Origin: Pachypanchax playfairii
Lineage: Eukaryota > Chordata > Actinopteri > Cyprinodontiformes > Aplocheilidae
DNA length: 64,000 bases
Reading direction: 5' to 3'
Assembly: GCA_006937955.1 (NCBI GenBank)
Contig: SSNP01000125.1
Span: 9,585 to 73,584, forward strand
Shown in pieces: positions 63,413-64,000 of the stretch. Below the pieces are notes generated by a model. It searched no databases. It had not been told where the DNA came from and saw nothing but the letters and a program-made list of their open reading frames with translations. The translations under genes were made by a program, and so were the position numbers. How positions within the stretch are numbered: position 1 is the first letter of the stretch; every line of letters begins with the position of its first letter.

Positions 63413-63509
63413 TATATGTGTACATATATGTTTTTATGTATCAACCAACGTGCTGCTATGAGTGAATTTGCTGTAAAGGGAGTAGTGTGAATACTGGTTG
63501 AGTACTGAC

Positions 63510-63638
63510 CACTTCTCGTGGCAGCACGGGGTCTTCCTGTCGAAGCACCAACAGATTCACAACACCGCCCATGGGTGCAGCTCGAAGCAGAGCCACTACT
63601 TCTTCTTGGCTTTTTCCATTCAGGTCGATTCCATTTAC
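63510..63638 (-). CDS. pard3: PAR-3 polarity protein, PDZ2 C-terminal exon
   Basis: 129 bp, 43 codons, phase 0 at both ends. The acceptor is tttatttatgcag (63639 onward) and the chosen donor is gtcagt (63504-63509). It encodes VNGIDLNGKSQEEVVALLRA, APMGGVVNLLVLRQEDPVLP and REV. This is the end of the second PDZ domain of PAR-3: the VNG turn, helix B (GKSQEEVVALLR) and the last strand (VNLLVLRQED). It corresponds to VNGVDLVGKSQEEVVSLLR...LLVFRQED...PREL in the mammalian protein as I recall it. PDZ2 of PAR-3 is the phosphoinositide-binding domain. The start of the domain must lie beyond the right edge. The donor could instead fall three bases earlier, leaving the frame unchanged. Confidence 0.92.
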
Positions 63639-64000
63639 CTGCATAAATAAACACGCAAATACAAACATTATCAAACTGTTCCACCCCCAAGTGAAGAGAA
63701 GCAAACTTATAACCAGGGGTGCACATAAGTGGTCCGCAGGTCCACACACACTGTCAAAATATAAAATGCACCAGATGAAAAGTTGCAACACGCGTTTGCG
63801 TACTTAACATTGGTTTGGCTGAGCTGCGTGAATTTTTAGGTTAATCAGAGGCGGTTCATTGTCAAATAAATGAAGAATCCCGTTGACTTCTTTTGTTTGA
63901 CTGATATGTTTCTCAGCCAGAGCGCCGAAGTTCCAGCTGATCAGCTGATGCTGCGTCTCTCTCTGTCTCTGTGTATCAGTTTGCCAGTGTGACGGATTTT
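63639..64000. other. pard3 intron upstream of the PDZ2 exon
   Basis: AT-rich intronic sequence with no further exon visible before the window ends. The exon encoding the first half of PDZ2 is not here. Confidence 0.6.

Noticed and set aside
63391..63509. Extension of the PDZ2 exon reading frame past the donor (VSTQPVFTLLPLQQIHS)
   Set aside because: The frame stays open by chance after gtcagt, but PAR-3 similarity stops at PREV and the sequence runs straight toward a mariner-like relic. I treat it as intron.

Overview
The window is vertebrate, most likely teleost, genomic DNA. It is AT-rich and intron-dominated, with many short non-autonomous DNA transposons, a fish-type Tc1 transposon and vertebrate splice signals. 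There are no bacterial-style genes, operons or CRISPR arrays. The only host gene I can support is a PAR-3 polarity scaffold gene (pard3), read on the minus strand from right to left. Five coding exons are visible: the second half of PDZ2 (63510-63638), a candidate 33-nt microexon (45502-45534), the first half of PDZ3 (44864-45049), the second half of PDZ3 (43831-44001), and a linker exon with the ERRIS...EGLD signature (4787-4922). All junctions keep one reading frame (phase 0, except phase 1 after the last exon). The gene continues beyond both ends of the window.

The dominant object is a tandem array of about 25.5 kb (15303-40786) of an 11-bp unit, RCTGTATGTGT with R = A or G, roughly 2,300 copies, interrupted by a 46-N gap. 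It lies inside the 38.9-kb pard3 intron between the PDZ3 exon and the linker exon and makes up about two thirds of that intron. The unit length is not a multiple of 3 and neither strand of the unit contains a stop, so all six frames stay open for kilobases. The resulting 'proteins' of 1,000-3,900 residues are artefacts. Units vary mainly by an A/G switch at position 1, and around 36.8-37.6 kb the switch pattern shows a higher-order repeat of about 10-11 units.

The rest is intronic sequence with mobile elements. These include an apparently intact Tc1 element with 200-bp terminal repeats that look identical and a full 340-aa transposase (49929-51530); three families of TTAA-bounded MITEs (3582, 9337; 7732, 13067; 5090, 44211, 55116); a Harbinger-like element (11877); a hAT-like MITE with an 8-bp target duplication (46141); a 2-kb element carrying a 22-bp minisatellite (52696); a nested insertion (55278); and a mariner-like relic beside the PDZ2 exon (62981). 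Two about 94%-similar MITE copies in opposite orientation (3582-4192 and 9337-9968) flank the linker exon, an arrangement that could form a long RNA hairpin around it.

The points most worth a second look are the giant binary-variant 11-bp array inside a polarity gene, the apparently intact Tc1 element, the inverted MITE pair around one exon, and the microexon just upstream of PDZ3. I found no unknown multi-gene system.
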